This document shows positions 7,799-14,481 of a stretch of 22,810 bases of DNA, piece by piece. Positions within the stretch are counted from its first letter, which is position 1. Every line of letters begins with the position of its first letter. Both the position numbers and the translations under genes were made by a program. Where the stretch lies: positions 1-22,810 of the forward strand of contig DEHC01000001.1 in assembly GCA_002351705.1 (NCBI GenBank), given 5' to 3'. The DNA is from Gammaproteobacteria bacterium UBA2810. Its GTDB lineage: Bacteria > Pseudomonadota > Gammaproteobacteria > Enterobacterales > Succinivibrionaceae. The notes below the pieces were generated by a model, which had not been told where the DNA came from, made no database searches, and was given only the letters and a program-made list of their open reading frames with translations.

Positions 7799-8770
7799 TC
7801 AGATCCCGCGCATCCTGCGGATTGTGTTCCAGGCCTCGGTCACAGTCTCGAACTTCCGCTGGTAGGTCATGATCGTTTCCTCATTGAAGCCGCGGTTTCT
7901 TGCCTTGTCCGGGTGGCACTGCCCGGCGAGGCGGAGGTACGCCTTCTTAATCTCCCGATCACTGGCAAGCGATGAGACTCCGAGGATTCTGAGCGCCTCA
8001 TCGCAGGACATCACGGCGCCGTCAGGCGCGCTGCCCCGGGCTCTCCGGGAATTGCCGCTCTCTCCTGCAGTGTCACAGGCTTCCCAGAGCTTCCTGAAAC
8101 CGGTGCTGTCAGCAATGAGATCCATGGCCTCGTCAGCCGGAAGCCCGAAATATGCGGCAATCCCGGTGAAACGCTCCTTCATGGCCCAGGTGATGGTCCC
8201 GCCTGCGGTGATGATTCGGGCGACGGCGCTGAAGAACTCCCGGATCCTCTCCTCATCATTCCTGAAACTGCACTCTTGGTACCAGTCCTCATCTCCTTTC
8301 CTGACGAGGACCAGCAGCTCATTCACAAGGACGAGGTTCCCGCCTGCAAGCGCGCTGAGCTCCTTTCTCGCGGCATTCCTCAGAGCGTTGCTGATTTTGC
8401 CTCCGCCTGTGATGCAGCCGGCCGCCGAGGCGACGGACCTTGCGAAGGCGAGCTGCTCAGCGGGCACGGAGCCCTCTCCCTGTTTCCTGTCATTTTCGAC
8501 GCGCTCCCTTATGGCCGCCTCATCGACTGACTCACCGTCATCGCCTGAGATGAGATCATGAAGGATGTTCTCATCCTCACCTTTTCCGTACTTGATGGAT
8601 ATGTACATGAGCAGGGAGACAAAGGACATCATGACGATTATCAGCATTCCACCGAAGGTGAGCAGCCCGCCCAGGTCGTACACTGTCCACACGACGAAGA
8701 GGAAGAACGTCAGGGATACTGCCGCGGCGATTACTGAAGAAGGCTCTCTTTCTTGCTCTGGCCGTTTCAT
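7799..8770 (-). CDS. DjlA-like membrane J-protein with altered TerB domain, array copy 3
   Basis: A 323-residue paralogue with two N-terminal hydrophobic segments (about 12-33 and 35-58), TerB-like domain, and J domain with intact HPD at 286-288. The TerB-like domain is the most divergent of the set: the acidic stretch found as GDAMVSDEE in siblings reads AGGTITWAM here (189-197), removing all its Asp and Glu residues. If those acids bind metal or partner proteins, this copy has lost that function while keeping a normal J domain. AGAGGA lies 7 nt before the ATG, the best ribosome site in the array. A well-formed promoter-like sequence lies about 75-100 nt upstream. Confidence 0.82.
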   Translation of the reverse strand: MKRPEQEREPSSVIAAAVSLTFFLFVVWTVYDLGGLLTFGGMLIIVMMSFVSLLMYISIKYGKGEDENILHDLISGDDGESVDEAAIRERVENDRKQGEGSVPAEQLAFARSVASAAGCITGGGKISNALRNAARKELSALAGGNLVLVNELLVLVRKGDEDWYQECSFRNDEERIREFFSAVARIITAGGTITWAMKERFTGIAAYFGLPADEAMDLIADSTGFRKLWEACDTAGESGNSRRARGSAPDGAVMSCDEALRILGVSSLASDREIKKAYLRLAGQCHPDKARNRGFNEETIMTYQRKFETVTEAWNTIRRMRGI

Positions 8771-8843
8771 GTGCTTTCCTCTGCTGCAGGACAGCCCCGC
8801 CGGAACCGTCCGGCGCAGCGGGCTGCCGCATAATTTTCAGGCA

Positions 8844-8872
8844 ATCATATCCTAAAGACGAGGGCCCGTCAC
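8844..8872 (-). promoter_or_regulatory. Promoter before array copy 3
   Basis: On the minus strand, -35 GTGACG (8867-8872), 17-bp spacer, -10 TATGAT (8844-8849). Both hexamers and the spacing are identical to those before copy 2. Predicted leader is about 65 nt. Confidence 0.5.
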
Positions 8873-8895
8873 GGCGGCGCTCACCATCTGGCGGC

Positions 8896-9831
8896 TCAGA
8901 TCCCGCGGCTTGCCATGACGGCGTTCCAGGCCCCGGAGATGATTTCGGACTTTTTCCGGTATATTGAGACTACATCCTTGCTGAATCCGCGGTCCCTGAC
9001 CTTGTCGGGCTGGTAGCGCTCAGCAAGGCGCATGTAGGCCTGCCTGATCTCGCTGATGCTGCTGAGCGGGGAGACGCCGAGGATCCAGAGCGCGTCGTCA
9101 TAGGACATGCTGCCGCTCTGTGTCCGGCGGTCTCCCAGACTCCAGAATCTTCTGAAGCGTCCGCTGTCATGGAGCATGCTCATGGCCTCGTCAGCCGAGT
9201 ACCCGAAATGCGCGGCCACTTCGGAGAAGCGGCCCCTCTCCTCATCTGATACCAGGGCGTCGCCGGTGATAATCTCCGCAAGGACTCCGAAGAACACGCC
9301 TATCCTCTCCGGATCGCGCCTGAAGAGGCACAGCTGATCCCAGTCGCCGCCGCGTGTCCGGAAAACCTGAAGGAGCTCGCTCACAATGGCGGGGCTGCCT
9401 GACGAGAGCCTCATCAGCTGCTGCCTTATGACATAGACAAGATCCGGACTCATGCCCTCGGAGCCCTCGACGTATCCTGCGGCCGCGGCGACAGCCCTCG
9501 CGAAGGCAAGCTGATCTGCGGACATTGCGCCGACTCCCGGTGCCTTTTTCCCCGCGGCGCGCTCCCGGATGTTCCTCTCATTTGCTGACTCATCCGGCGA
9601 ATCACCGCCGCGGCCTGGCGGGATGCAATGCTGGCTGCCGCTCCGGTCAGAGCGCCCGAGTTTCATCGAAACCGGAATTCCGATCGCCGCAATCACCAGA
9701 AGTGAGAGCACGAATGCTCCGGGCACGGACTGCGGACTGCCGGCATTGATGTAGAACAAAGGTATTATGACAATGGCCGGCAATCCGAATGCAGCGCATA
9801 ATTGCCTGACTCGCTTCAAGGTCAGTTTCAT
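8896..9831 (-). CDS. DjlA-like protein with degenerate J domain (QPD), array copy 2
   Basis: A 311-residue paralogue in which the J-domain HPD is replaced by Gln-Pro-Asp (Gln274; codon CAG at 9010-9012). The His is required in known J domains to stimulate Hsp70 ATPase. The basic helix II pair is also lost (SEIRQAY against REVKKAY in copy 1), as are NRG (now DRG) and the Phe of KFE (now KSE). The membrane segments (about 12-29, 38-57) and the TerB acidic stretch GDALVSDEE remain, so selection on the rest of the protein is plausible. I chose ATG 9831 (MKLTLKRVR) rather than the upstream in-frame start at 9927, because it aligns with siblings and leaves the promoter outside the gene. It is closest to copy 1. 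Confidence 0.82.
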   Translation of the reverse strand: MKLTLKRVRQLCAAFGLPAIVIIPLFYINAGSPQSVPGAFVLSLLVIAAIGIPVSMKLGRSDRSGSQHCIPPGRGGDSPDESANERNIRERAAGKKAPGVGAMSADQLAFARAVAAAAGYVEGSEGMSPDLVYVIRQQLMRLSSGSPAIVSELLQVFRTRGGDWDQLCLFRRDPERIGVFFGVLAEIITGDALVSDEERGRFSEVAAHFGYSADEAMSMLHDSGRFRRFWSLGDRRTQSGSMSYDDALWILGVSPLSSISEIRQAYMRLAERYQPDKVRDRGFSKDVVSIYRKKSEIISGAWNAVMASRGI

Positions 9832-9898
9832 TTTCTCTTTCCAGCTGTGAACGGCGCAGAGCGATACTGCTCCGGGACACCGCCGTCCCTCCTCTGTG

Positions 9899-9927
9899 AT
9901 CATATCCGAAAGACGCTGATGCGTCAC
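9899..9927 (-). promoter_or_regulatory. Promoter before array copy 2
   Basis: On the minus strand, -35 GTGACG (9922-9927), 17-bp spacer, -10 TATGAT (9899-9904), giving a leader of about 60 nt to ATG 9831. It repeats the copy 3 promoter exactly in both hexamers, and it is one reason for rejecting the longer reading frame that would cover it. Confidence 0.5.
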
Positions 9928-9988
9928 GGCTTAGGCTCTTACCGTCAGGCGGCCTGGGGCTCCGGGAGGCTCGGGAAATACACTCTGG

Positions 9989-10032
9989 AAAACGGCAGCC
10001 GCGCGGCGCTCAGAGGAAGCTGCCGCCGTTTT
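9989..10032 (-). terminator. Hairpin terminator after array copy 1
   Basis: Read on the minus strand, an AAAACG...GCAGC arm and a GCTGCCGTTTT arm pair with a 3-nt bulge around an 18- to 20-nt loop, ending in TTTT. It begins 7 nt after the copy 1 stop and lies upstream of the copy 2 promoter, which separates these two genes transcriptionally. Confidence 0.45.
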
Positions 10033-10038
10033 CCCGGA

Positions 10039-10992
10039 TCAGATCCCGCGCCGGTTTTTCACGACGTTCCAGGCTTCGGAGATGAGCTCGAACTTTTTCC
10101 GGTACATTGCGACCACATCCTCGCTGAAGCCGCGGTTCCTGACTTTGTCCGGATGGTAGCGCTGGGCGAGGCGCATGTAGGCTTTCTTCACCTCGCGGTC
10201 ATTGGTGAGCGATGAGACGCCGAGGGCCCTCAGGGCATCGTCGTAGGACATGCTGCCGCTTTGTGCCTGCCGCTCTCCCCTGTCCCAGAACCTTCTGAAG
10301 CGGCCGCTGTCATGGAGCATGCCCATGGCCTCGTCGGCTGAGTAGCCGAAGTATGCGGCCACCTCGGAGAAGCGGGCCTTCTCCATGTCCGAGACCATGG
10401 CATCGCCGGCGATAATCTCCGCAAGTACGCCGAAGAACACGCTGATCCTCGCCGGATCGCGCCTGAAGAGGCACATCTGATCCCAGTCCCCGCCGCGTGT
10501 TTTGAAAATTTCAAGGAGCTCGTTCTCGACTGCAGGGCTGCCTGAGGAGAGCCTCCTCAGCTGCTGCCTGATGACATAGACAAGATCGGGGCTCATGGCC
10601 TCGGAGCCCTCGACATAACCTGCGGCCGCGGCGACAGCCCTCGCTAAGGCAAGCTGATCTCCGGACATTGCGCCGCCTCCCGGAGCCTTTTCCCTCTCGG
10701 CGCGCTCCCGGATGACTCTCTCGTTGACTGACTCCGAGCTTGTGTCAATGCCTAGGAATGCGAGGAACTCGTCAAGGCTGAGATCATACTCGGGGGTCCT
10801 CCTGAGGGAGTATTTGATTCCCCTTGCGCCGATGAGGCACATCAGGAAGTAGAAGAATTTCACGGCGGGCGGCATGGGCGGCACGCCGCCGCCTTCACCG
10901 GCAAACATGAACACGGCAGCCGCAATGAAAGGGGACGCCATAATCAGGCAGAACGTATAGAAGCGCTTCGGGGTCGGTTTCTTCGTTTTCAT
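10039..10992 (-). CDS. DjlA-like membrane J-protein, array copy 1 (first transcribed)
   Basis: A 317-residue protein, first in transcription order. It has two hydrophobic segments (about 11-31 and 43-57), a charged linker, a TerB-like domain with acidic GDAMVSDME, the FRRFW segment and a J domain with HPD at 280-282. It shares long identical stretches with copy 2 (PDLVYVIRQQL, SSGSPA, YSADEAM, LHDSGRFRRFW), so these two are probably the most recent duplicates. A co-chaperone role with DnaK at the inner membrane is the family expectation; no DnaK gene is in the window. Start ATG 10992 opens a typical positively charged N-terminus (MKTKKPTPKR), although no ribosome site is obvious. Confidence 0.85.
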   Translation of the reverse strand: MKTKKPTPKRFYTFCLIMASPFIAAAVFMFAGEGGGVPPMPPAVKFFYFLMCLIGARGIKYSLRRTPEYDLSLDEFLAFLGIDTSSESVNERVIRERAEREKAPGGGAMSGDQLALARAVAAAAGYVEGSEAMSPDLVYVIRQQLRRLSSGSPAVENELLEIFKTRGGDWDQMCLFRRDPARISVFFGVLAEIIAGDAMVSDMEKARFSEVAAYFGYSADEAMGMLHDSGRFRRFWDRGERQAQSGSMSYDDALRALGVSSLTNDREVKKAYMRLAQRYHPDKVRNRGFSEDVVAMYRKKFELISEAWNVVKNRRGI

Positions 10993-11072
10993 CAGCCAAG
11001 AGGTCCGGAAAATGGGTACGGCAGTCCGGGCAGCAGCCGTGCGCTCTCAGGCGGAGGCTTTCTGTCATGGCC

Positions 11073-11105
11073 TCAGATCATATCTGAAAACAGAGCAGCG
11101 TTCAT
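11073..11105 (-). promoter_or_regulatory. Promoter and operator-like palindrome before array copy 1
   Basis: On the minus strand the -10 TATGAT (11077-11082) is preceded by a weak -35 (ATGAAC at 17-bp spacing). The -10 lies inside the inverted repeat TCAGAT-CAT-ATCTGA (11073-11087), a plausible repressor site, though the symmetry could be chance. The GATATGATC block is shared with the copy 2 promoter. Confidence 0.4.
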
Positions 11106-11204
11106 TAAGATGAGGACTGTTCTGCATCATGGAGCTTTCCGCACCTCGGGACCCTCCTCATCTGACGAAAATTTTGTAAGGCTATCCTCACTTTCGTTTT
11201 TTAA

Positions 11205-11213
11205 TGGTATCAT
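11205..11213 (+). promoter_or_regulatory. Extended -10 before the NifX-like gene
   Basis: TGGTATCAT fits TGn plus a -10 hexamer with one mismatch to TATAAT. It would give a leader of about 95 nt to ATG 11313 containing the 11238-11252 hairpin. No good -35 is seen. Confidence 0.35.
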
Positions 11214-11312
11214 CACCGGAGTGCAGGCAATACCGTCCCGGAAATGTTCCGGCAGGCGCCGCTTCAGGCAGACGGGGCGTCCGGTGCGGGGCAGATGAAA
11301 AAAGGAGATGAT

Positions 11313-11651
11313 ATGAGAGCAGCAGTTGCTTACGATAACGGAAACGTATTCCCTCATTTCGGCATGACGAGCGAGTTCAAGTTCTACGAGATTGAGGACG
11401 GAAAGGTTGTCTCGACCTGGATAAAGGACACCGGCGGGGCGAAGCACCATGAAATCGTTGCCTTTCTGAAGAACGAGGGCGTCGGCACCCTTATCTGCGG
11501 CGGCATCGGCGGCTGCGGTCAGAGGCTCCTGGCGGAGAACGGCATCACTCTCTTCGGCGGCGTTGCAGGAAGCGCCGACGAGGCTGTCGGGAAGCTCATC
11601 AATGGCACTCTTGAGTGCGGCCGCATGGACACCGGCTGCTGCCATCATTAG
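11313..11651 (+). CDS. NifX/NifB-type dinitrogenase iron-molybdenum cofactor-binding family protein
   Basis: A 112-residue single-domain protein of the family that includes NifX, NafY and the C-terminal part of NifB; members bind metal-sulfur or corrin-like cofactors. MRAAVAYDNGNVFPHFG at the start and LICGGIGGCGQRLL in the middle are family hallmarks. The Cys/His-rich C-terminus (ECGRMDTGCCHH) could bind metal. In genomes without nitrogenase such proteins are widespread and mostly uncharacterised; no nif gene is nearby. ATG 11313 is preceded by AAAGGAGATGAT, an excellent ribosome site, so I reject the longer frame starting at 11244. It is divergent from the J-protein array. Confidence 0.88.
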   Translation: MRAAVAYDNGNVFPHFGMTSEFKFYEIEDGKVVSTWIKDTGGAKHHEIVAFLKNEGVGTLICGGIGGCGQRLLAENGITLFGGVAGSADEAVGKLINGTLECGRMDTGCCHH

Positions 11652-11671
11652 AAAGCCTTTGCCTCTGCGAT

Positions 11672-11701
11672 GTTTCAATTCACGCCCCTTGCGGGTGCGA
11701 T
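11672..11701. repeat. Orphan type I-C-like CRISPR repeat
   Basis: The sequence opens GTTTCAATTCACGCCCC and continues with a GGGTGCGAT arm, very close to known type I-C repeats (GTTTCAATCCACGC, short stem, GCGAC). Only one copy is present, with no second repeat at a 60-70 bp interval and no cas gene. TGCGATGT occurs at both edges (11666-11673 and 11696-11703), a 30-bp direct repeat. It may be a relic of an array or a chance hairpin downstream of the NifX-like gene. Confidence 0.5.
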
Positions 11702-11739
11702 GTCTGACAATGCCGGAACTTCAGCAGAACTCAATCAGG

Positions 11740-11753
11740 AATTCTGCAGAATT
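11740..11753. repeat. 14-bp perfect palindrome
   Basis: AATTCTGCAGAATT is a perfect palindrome in the gap between the NifX-like gene and the NYN modules. It could be a protein-binding site; nothing else in the sequence indicates its role. Confidence 0.3.
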
Positions 11754-11782
11754 GGCCTTGTTATGACAGTAAGATCATCCAG

Positions 11783-11800
11783 CTCTTCGCCAGCGAAGAG
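11783..11800. repeat. Short hairpin
   Basis: CTCTTCGC and GCGAAGAG are perfectly complementary around CA. There is no T tract, so a terminator role is doubtful on either strand. Confidence 0.3.
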
Positions 11801-11972
11801 GCAGAACATCTATTCCATTCCTTTATGATAACTGCAGCAGATGGCGCAATCAAATTTTAGTGAATGCAGAGATGTCATAAGGAGTCATTGCCATGAATTT
11901 TTACTTGCATCCAAGCAGGCTTAAAATGACTGTGAACAGTAACTCTGCGATGAACTAAAGTGTCTTTTTAAT

Positions 11973-12002
11973 TTGCCAAGTCCGCGGCCTTCCCCATATA
12001 AT
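11973..12002 (+). promoter_or_regulatory. Strong promoter of NYN module A
   Basis: -35 TTGCCA (11973-11978; five of six consensus bases), an 18-bp spacer and a perfect -10 TATAAT (11997-12002). Transcription should start near 12009, right at the first arm of the leader hairpin. This is the best sigma-70-type promoter in the window. Confidence 0.65.
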
Positions 12003-12007
12003 CCTGA

Positions 12008-12051
12008 TGTCCGGCCGCGGCTAAGCCTTCTCATTGACGCCGGACAGGGAG
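12008..12051 (+). promoter_or_regulatory. Leader hairpin abutting the ribosome site, NYN module A
   Basis: TGTCCGGC (12008-12015) pairs perfectly with GCCGGACA (12039-12046), whose last base is the first base of the ribosome site AGGGAG (12046-12051); ATG follows 5 nt later. Module B has the same arrangement with a differently positioned loop. This suggests translational control of gene 1. Confidence 0.5.
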
Positions 12052-12056
12052 ACTGA

Positions 12057-13259
12057 ATGGCCGGAAAACGGGGGGCGGCAGTTCTTGTTGATGCGGATGA
12101 CATCCCGCATGATGCGCTAAGGGCAATATATTCAGCGCTCAGTTCTGGCTGTGACGTGAGGGTGTTCCGGGTTTTCGGAAATTTCGCGAGGCCCTCGCGC
12201 GCTGTGTGGACGGATCTCTCCGCGGAGTTTCCGCTGGAGTACATCATGACGCCGGAGAACACACCCGGCAAGTCGCCGGCATCCCTCGCGCTCGCGCTTG
12301 ACGTGATGGATCTTCTTTTCACCAGTGACATTGACGTATTCTGCCTCTGCTCGGCGGGAAGCGATTTCTCAAGGCTCGCGAGGAAGCTGAGGGGCTACGG
12401 GAAAGAGGTCATCGGCGTAGGCGAAAGCTGCTCCTGCCAAGCGTTCAGGGTTTCCTGCACAAGATTCCTCAACCTGTCTGAACTAATGATGGACAATGGA
12501 GCCATGAGTGCACCTTCCACCGGAGAACCATGCGCCGGCGCAGCTTCCGTGGCGGCAGGGCATCAGGAATCAGTCAGCCGTAAGAGGCCTGTTCCGGATA
12601 AGGGCTGCAGCGGGAGCCCGGATAATGAAGCGGCGGCGGGCACCGGGGCAGCGCAGAGTCCTCACGGCACTGAGACTGAGAAATCCCATGACAGTGAAGG
12701 CAAAATACCAGAGCATGCTGCTGCAGAAGCCCCGGCATCAGCCGGAACAGAAAGCGGGAGCAAGACCACGGCCGCCGGCAGCTCAGGCCTTGAGAGCATC
12801 GTGTATAAAACGTTCCTCGCAATGTCAGAGAAGAAAGACCGGGTATGCCTTGCGCAGCTCGTGCAGGCCCTCAGGAAGTCAGTCCCCGGATTCTCTCCGA
12901 AGAAGTATGGCTTCAGCAAGTTCAAGGATTTCATCGGGTCCTTCAGTTTCCTTGAGGTCCAAAGGGATGATGTGATCCTGACACAGCCAGGTAACAGCTC
13001 CAGGAGCGGCAGAACGCAGCCTCAGTCTGGCTCCGGGATTGGAAAGTTCATCAGGAGCGTCCACCAGCAGCTTTGCAGCAGGCAGGGGAGCGGGAATATC
13101 ACAACGAGCGATCTCTGCAATGCCCTCGTCAGGGCGAGGCCCGGCTTTTCCAGCAGGCAGTACGGCTATCCGGATTTCCAGAGGCTCCTGAAGTCGCTTG
13201 GGTTCGTGCAGGTGGTGAAGCGGAAGGGGAAACCGCCGCTGGTCAAATTCGTAGGCTGA
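12057..13259 (+). CDS. NYN-domain protein with two OST-HTH/LOTUS domains (module A, gene 1; degenerate NYN)
   Basis: A 400-residue protein. Residues 7-140 form a NYN (PIN-like, Mg-dependent ribonuclease) domain of the type that usually reads IDADN...GKNATD...DAMDLLY...SSDSDF. Here Asp12, Asp82 and Asp103 are kept, but the GKNATD acid is Ser76 and the first Asp of SSDSDF is Gly101, so activity is doubtful. A polar, low-complexity linker (about 150-240) leads to two OST-HTH/LOTUS domains (about 243-312 and 327-400), each with the PGFSxxxYG(F/Y)xxFxxxL core; LOTUS domains elsewhere bind RNA, including G-rich RNA. It is followed after 12 nt by gene 2, so the pair is co-transcribed. An RNA-binding, possibly regulatory partner of gene 2 is my inference. 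Confidence 0.85.
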   Translation: MAGKRGAAVLVDADDIPHDALRAIYSALSSGCDVRVFRVFGNFARPSRAVWTDLSAEFPLEYIMTPENTPGKSPASLALALDVMDLLFTSDIDVFCLCSAGSDFSRLARKLRGYGKEVIGVGESCSCQAFRVSCTRFLNLSELMMDNGAMSAPSTGEPCAGAASVAAGHQESVSRKRPVPDKGCSGSPDNEAAAGTGAAQSPHGTETEKSHDSEGKIPEHAAAEAPASAGTESGSKTTAAGSSGLESIVYKTFLAMSEKKDRVCLAQLVQALRKSVPGFSPKKYGFSKFKDFIGSFSFLEVQRDDVILTQPGNSSRSGRTQPQSGSGIGKFIRSVHQQLCSRQGSGNITTSDLCNALVRARPGFSSRQYGYPDFQRLLKSLGFVQVVKRKGKPPLVKFVG

Positions 13260-13271
13260 GGCTTGGGTATC

Positions 13272-14357
13272 ATGGTTGAGAAAAGAGAGCCCGGGATAGC
13301 AGTGCTGATAGACGGTGAGAACGTCGGCGCCTCCTTTGCCGGCAGGATCCTCGGAACTCTTCAGAAACTCGGCCGGATTGACATCGGCAATGTCTACTTT
13401 GACCTTAAGCGCGGCCAGTCCGCGGGGTGGATCAGGTATCTTCCCTCGCTCCCCCTGGAGCCGGTGGTGACCGCGGTTGAGGAAACCGGGAGGAGCGGGT
13501 CTGACATCAGCCTGATCCTTGACGCTGTCGAAATCCTCCACACCCGCGACATCGGGATTTTCTGCATCTGCTCGTCTGACGGGGACTTCACCGGGCTTGC
13601 CCGCTATCTGAGGGCACATGGAAAGGAAGTGATCGTTGCGGGCGACGGAAAGAGGGTCCCGTCATCGCTCAGGGTTTCGTGCAGCAGGTTCATTGATATC
13701 GGAAAGCCGGAGAGCGCCATGGTCTCAGAGCTGAAGGGGCCTTCGGGCGCGGCTCAGAATGCTGACGGGAAGGCGGCAGAACCGGGGCAGGGAGATGAGG
13801 CAGTCAGTGAAGAAAGCACCGGTGAGAGCCCTGAAACTGCAGCTCCCGGGATCACTTGTGAGGAGAGCGGCTCTGTGAATGCCGATCTTCATGGAGAAGA
13901 TGCACCGGATGCCGCCGGTGATTCTGACGGCTCCGTGCAGCTCGAGCTTTCGTTCGGCGCAGAGGATGAGTCTCCGGCCGTGTCAGAGCATCAGGCTGAA
14001 GTCCTTATACCGCCTGGAAAAGCTGCTCCTCCGGAAAGCGCCTCATGTCCGGAGCCGGACGGCACCGGAGCGCCCCCGTCTGAAACAGACCTGCCTGAGG
14101 AGAATCCGGATAGCATGACGGAGATGGCAGCTGCTGCCCTGCGGGACATCATGGGGAGCAATGATGGGAAAGGCATGAACCGTGCCGCGCTGCAGCAGAG
14201 GCTCAGGAGGCTGATCCCCGGATTTTCCGTGAGGAAGCTCGGCTTCAGGCGCTTCGCGGATTTCCTCGCATCCCTTGAGGCAGCTGACGGAGAGCCTCAG
14301 GCGAAGGATGGCGGCTTGGAAAGCTCCTCCCCGGGTGATTCAGCGGAGGTATCCTGA
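13272..14357 (+). CDS. NYN-domain protein with C-terminal OST-HTH/LOTUS domain (module A, gene 2; intact NYN)
   Basis: A 361-residue protein of a different NYN subfamily from gene 1. The NYN domain (about 8-140) has all expected acidic positions: Asp14 in LIDGEN, Asp78, Asp84, and Asp103/Asp105 in SSDGDF. It is therefore a likely RNA-cleaving enzyme. A long acidic Glu/Ser/Pro-rich linker (about 150-275) precedes one LOTUS-like domain (about 279-340) with PGFSVRKLGFRRFADFL. Start ATG 13272 is preferred over TTG 13263 because GAGG lies about 10 nt upstream and the protein then aligns with its module B counterpart, with the active-site residues at identical positions. Substrate RNA is unknown. 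Confidence 0.84.
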   Translation: MVEKREPGIAVLIDGENVGASFAGRILGTLQKLGRIDIGNVYFDLKRGQSAGWIRYLPSLPLEPVVTAVEETGRSGSDISLILDAVEILHTRDIGIFCICSSDGDFTGLARYLRAHGKEVIVAGDGKRVPSSLRVSCSRFIDIGKPESAMVSELKGPSGAAQNADGKAAEPGQGDEAVSEESTGESPETAAPGITCEESGSVNADLHGEDAPDAAGDSDGSVQLELSFGAEDESPAVSEHQAEVLIPPGKAAPPESASCPEPDGTGAPPSETDLPEENPDSMTEMAAAALRDIMGSNDGKGMNRAALQQRLRRLIPGFSVRKLGFRRFADFLASLEAADGEPQAKDGGLESSSPGDSAEVS

Positions 14358-14422
14358 TGGCGGTTTCCTGTATTTTTCCCTGAATTTTCACACTCTTTTT
14401 ACGGAGGATCAGTCCCTTCAGG

Positions 14423-14431
14423 TGGTATATT
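14423..14431 (+). promoter_or_regulatory. Extended -10 of NYN module B
   Basis: TGGTATATT is a TGn plus five-of-six -10 hexamer in the 130-bp gap between modules. It would start transcription near 14438, just before the leader hairpin. No -35 is evident. Confidence 0.4.
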
Positions 14432-14445
14432 TCTCCTGAAGAAAC

Positions 14446-14481
14446 GCCCGGACGGCCCCCAGAGAGTGTCCGGGCAGGGAG
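14446..14481 (+). promoter_or_regulatory. Leader hairpin abutting the ribosome site, NYN module B
   Basis: GCCCGGAC (14446-14453) pairs perfectly with GTCCGGGC (14468-14475) around a 14-nt loop; AGGGAG (14476-14481) follows immediately and the GTG start comes 6 nt later. The module A leader has the same hairpin-plus-AGGGAG layout. Confidence 0.5.

Larger units (their letters stand above)
10993..11312. other. Divergent intergenic region between the J-protein array and the NifX-like gene
   Basis: About 320 bp without a credible gene. It holds a minus-strand promoter-like region (11077-11105) overlapping a perfect inverted repeat (11073-11087), a plus-strand extended -10 (11205-11213), and a small CCGGAA/TTCCGG hairpin (11238-11252) in the leader of the plus-strand gene. 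Confidence 0.6.
11652..12056. other. 405-bp gene-free region with solitary CRISPR-like repeat and promoter
   Basis: No convincing gene. It contains, in order, a single type I-C-like CRISPR repeat (11672-11701), a 14-bp palindrome (11740-11753), an 8-bp hairpin (11783-11800), and the promoter and leader hairpin of the first NYN module. The middle part (11750-11960) is visibly more AT-rich than the flanks. A 21-codon frame at 11893-11958 has a good ribosome site but no other support. Confidence 0.6.

Noticed and set aside
9832..9927. N-terminal 32-residue extension of array copy 2
   Set aside because: It would cover the predicted -10 and -35 elements, add a stretch absent from all siblings, and displace the membrane segment; ATG 9831 is a better start.
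11244..11312. Upstream start for the NifX-like gene
   Set aside because: ATG 11313 has an excellent AAAGGAG ribosome site and matches the conserved family N-terminus.
11652..12056. A CRISPR array
   Set aside because: Only one repeat-like unit is present; no second copy at a repeat-spacer interval and no cas genes exist in the window.
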